Shown here piece after piece: positions 21,322 to 22,797 of a DNA stretch of 22,797 nucleotides. A program made the translations under genes and the position numbers. Origin of the DNA: an uncultured Oscillibacter sp. (GTDB lineage Bacteria > Bacillota > Clostridia > Oscillospirales > Oscillospiraceae); contig NZ_CAJUBK010000041.1 of NCBI RefSeq assembly GCF_910584465.1, positions 1 through 22,797 of the forward strand, in the 5' to 3' direction. How positions within the stretch are numbered: position 1 is the first letter of the stretch; each line of letters starts with the position of its first letter. Under the pieces are notes generated by a model, which did no database searches, was not told the origin of the DNA, and was given only the letters and a program-made list of their open reading frames with translations.

Positions 21322-22698
21322 ATGGCACAAGCGTTCTTTGGCGGCGTTCATCCCCACGATATGAAAGCCGCGACCAATGAAAAGGCCATCGAGCAGTTGC
21401 CTGCCCCAGCTCAGGTGGTCATCCCCATGTCCCAGCACTTCGGCGCGCCATGCACCCCCCTTGTCAAGGCCGGCGACCATGTGAAGGTGGGCCAGAAGAT
21501 CGGCGAGTTCCGCGGTCTCGGCGCCCCCATCCACGCCAGCGTCTCCGGCACCGTCAAGGCGGTGGAGCCCCGGCCCTATTCCATGGGCGGGAACATCCTG
21601 TCCGTCATCATCGACAATGACATGCAGGACGAGGTCAGCGAGGAAGTGAAGGCCCCCGCGGACCCGGACGCCCTCAGCGTCGACGAGATGGTGGAGATCG
21701 TGAAAAACGCCGGCATCGTCGGCATGGGCGGCGCGACCTTCCCCACCCACGTGAAGATCTCCGGCGGCATCGGCAAGGTCGACACCGTGATCATCAACGG
21801 CGCCGAGTGCGAGCCGTACATCACCGGCGACCACCGGGCCATGCTGGAGCGGTCCGAGGAGATCGTCGGCGGCGCCACCTACCTCGCCAAGATGTTCGGC
21901 GTGGAGAAGGTCGTCATCGGCGTGGAGGTCAACAAGCAGAACGGCATCGACCAGCTGAACAAGACCATCGCCGAGAAGCACGCCCCCGTGGTGGTGGAGG
22001 GCCTGCGCTGCCGCTACCCCCAGGGCGGTGAGAAACAGCTCTGCCAGGCCATCACCGGCAAGCAGGTGCCTCCCGGCGGCCTGCCCAGCAACATCGGCTG
22101 CGCCGTGTTCAACATCAACACCACCTGCGCCATCTACCGGGCCATCACCACGGGGATGCCCGTGGTGAAGAAGGTGGTCACCGTCTCCGGCTCCGGTGTG
22201 GTGGAGCCCAAGAACGTCGAGTGCCCCATCGGCACCCCCGTGTCCCTGCTGTTCGACTTCTGCGGCGGGCTGAAGGACGGTACATACAAGCTCATCGCCG
22301 GCGGCCCCATGATGGGCATGGCCCAGTACACCGCCGACATCCCCGTGGCCAAGGGCACCGGCTGCATGCTGGCCTTCTGCGAGAAGGAGGAGCAGACCGT
22401 CGAGCATCCCCAGTGCATCCGCTGCGGCAAGTGCGTCGCCGCCTGCCCCATGCACCTGGAGCCGCTGTTCCTGTATCAGTACGCCTCCAAGGGCCTGGTG
22501 GCCGAGCTGGAGGAGGCCCACATCATGGACTGCATGGAGTGCGGCGCCTGCGCCTATGGCTGCCCGGCCCGGCTGCACCTGACCCACATGTTCAAGACCG
22601 GCAAGCAGCTGGTCAAGGACGCCCAGGCCAGGGCCAAGGCCGCCGCTGAGGCCAAGAAAGCCGCCGCCGAGGCGAAGAAGGAGGTCGTGAACAAATGA
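21322..22698 (+). CDS. rnfC: Rnf electron-transport complex subunit C
   Basis: Rnf moves electrons from ferredoxin to NAD+ at the membrane and pumps Na+ or H+, a main energy-saving step in many anaerobes. RnfC is its NADH-binding peripheral subunit. The 458-aa protein starts with FFGGVHPHDMK and has the NADH/FMN-fold region GIVGMGGATFPTHVK and INGAECEPYIT. Two 4Fe-4S motifs follow, CIRCGKCVAACP and CMECGACAYGCP. The tail is Ala/Lys/Glu-rich. ATG 21322 follows GAGGTG. rnfD starts inside its stop codon, as expected for the rnfCDGEAB order. Confidence 0.95.
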   Translation: MAQAFFGGVHPHDMKAATNEKAIEQLPAPAQVVIPMSQHFGAPCTPLVKAGDHVKVGQKIGEFRGLGAPIHASVSGTVKAVEPRPYSMGGNILSVIIDNDMQDEVSEEVKAPADPDALSVDEMVEIVKNAGIVGMGGATFPTHVKISGGIGKVDTVIINGAECEPYITGDHRAMLERSEEIVGGATYLAKMFGVEKVVIGVEVNKQNGIDQLNKTIAEKHAPVVVEGLRCRYPQGGEKQLCQAITGKQVPPGGLPSNIGCAVFNINTTCAIYRAITTGMPVVKKVVTVSGSGVVEPKNVECPIGTPVSLLFDFCGGLKDGTYKLIAGGPMMGMAQYTADIPVAKGTGCMLAFCEKEEQTVEHPQCIRCGKCVAACPMHLEPLFLYQYASKGLVAELEEAHIMDCMECGACAYGCPARLHLTHMFKTGKQLVKDAQARAKAAAEAKKAAAEAKKEVVNK

Positions 22699-22797
22699 CG
22701 AACTATAAGGATCTGAAGCTGATCGCGACTTCCTCGCCCCACATCCGCGGCAGCGAGACCACCCAGGGCATCATGAAGGACGTCATCATCGCCATGC
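22695..22797 (+). CDS. rnfD: Rnf electron-transport complex subunit D (partial, 5' end only)
   Basis: RnfD is a membrane subunit with covalently bound FMN. Only 34 codons are visible. They contain SSPHIRGSETTQGIMKDVII, the characteristic RnfD/NqrB-type N-terminus before the first membrane helix. ATG 22695 overlaps the rnfC stop (ATGA), and GGAGG lies about eleven bases upstream in the rnfC tail. The gene continues off the right edge. Confidence 0.9.
   Translation, partial: MTNYKDLKLIATSSPHIRGSETTQGIMKDVIIAM

Noticed and set aside
21217..22587. 456-aa frame opposite rnfC
   Set aside because: Shadow of rnfC, which has clear Rnf motifs and iron-sulfur sites.

Overview
The window looks like the chromosome of a GC-rich, anaerobic, endospore-forming Clostridia member, most like the gut Oscillospiraceae group. 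The signs are dipicolinate synthase (spoVFA-spoVFB), an alpha/beta-type SASP, a SpoVB-like flippase, an oxygen-sensitive class III ribonucleotide reductase with its activase, and an Rnf complex. The genus cannot be named from sequence alone.

Positions 1 to about 5950 are an integrated single-stranded-DNA element that runs off the left edge. Most of its genes are on the minus strand and read right to left: a gpV-like ssDNA-binding protein, an 87-aa protein, a 59-aa Cys-rich protein, a replication origin, a CRESS-type Rep (HUH endonuclease plus superfamily 3 helicase), several tiny genes, a signal-peptide-bearing adsorption-like protein broken by a frameshift, three small membrane proteins with strong ribosome binding sites, and a secreted protein made largely of VDPEP repeats. 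The layout resembles a filamentous phage (inovirus), but the diagnostic Zot/pI ATPase is not in the window. The notable part is the origin: a stem-loop whose loop reads TAGTATTAC on the rep-coding strand, the nonanucleotide of circovirus-type CRESS-DNA viruses, with tandem TGTAACA iterons on its 3' side. Two membrane mini-genes (66 and 35 aa) lie on the opposite strand, each with its own promoter. An 18-bp palindrome recurs four times in the element.

Positions about 6100 to 22797 are ordinary chromosome: a DHH phosphoesterase (+); a PrdX/YbaK-type aminoacyl-tRNA deacylase (-); murC (-) divergent from a CCA-adding enzyme (+); a YjjG-type HAD phosphatase (-); spoVFA-spoVFB (+); a SASP (-); an XRE regulator (-); nrdD-nrdG (-) behind a promoter with paired NrdR-like boxes; a KdpE-like regulator and shortened KdpD-like kinase (-); a SpoVB-like flippase (-); an Asp/Glu racemase family protein (+); and rnfC plus the start of rnfD (+). 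Convergent gene pairs are mostly separated by strong hairpins. Several promoters share an unusual TTGCAT-like -35 box. No stretch over 300 bases lacks a gene; no rRNA, tRNA, CRISPR array or IS element was seen.
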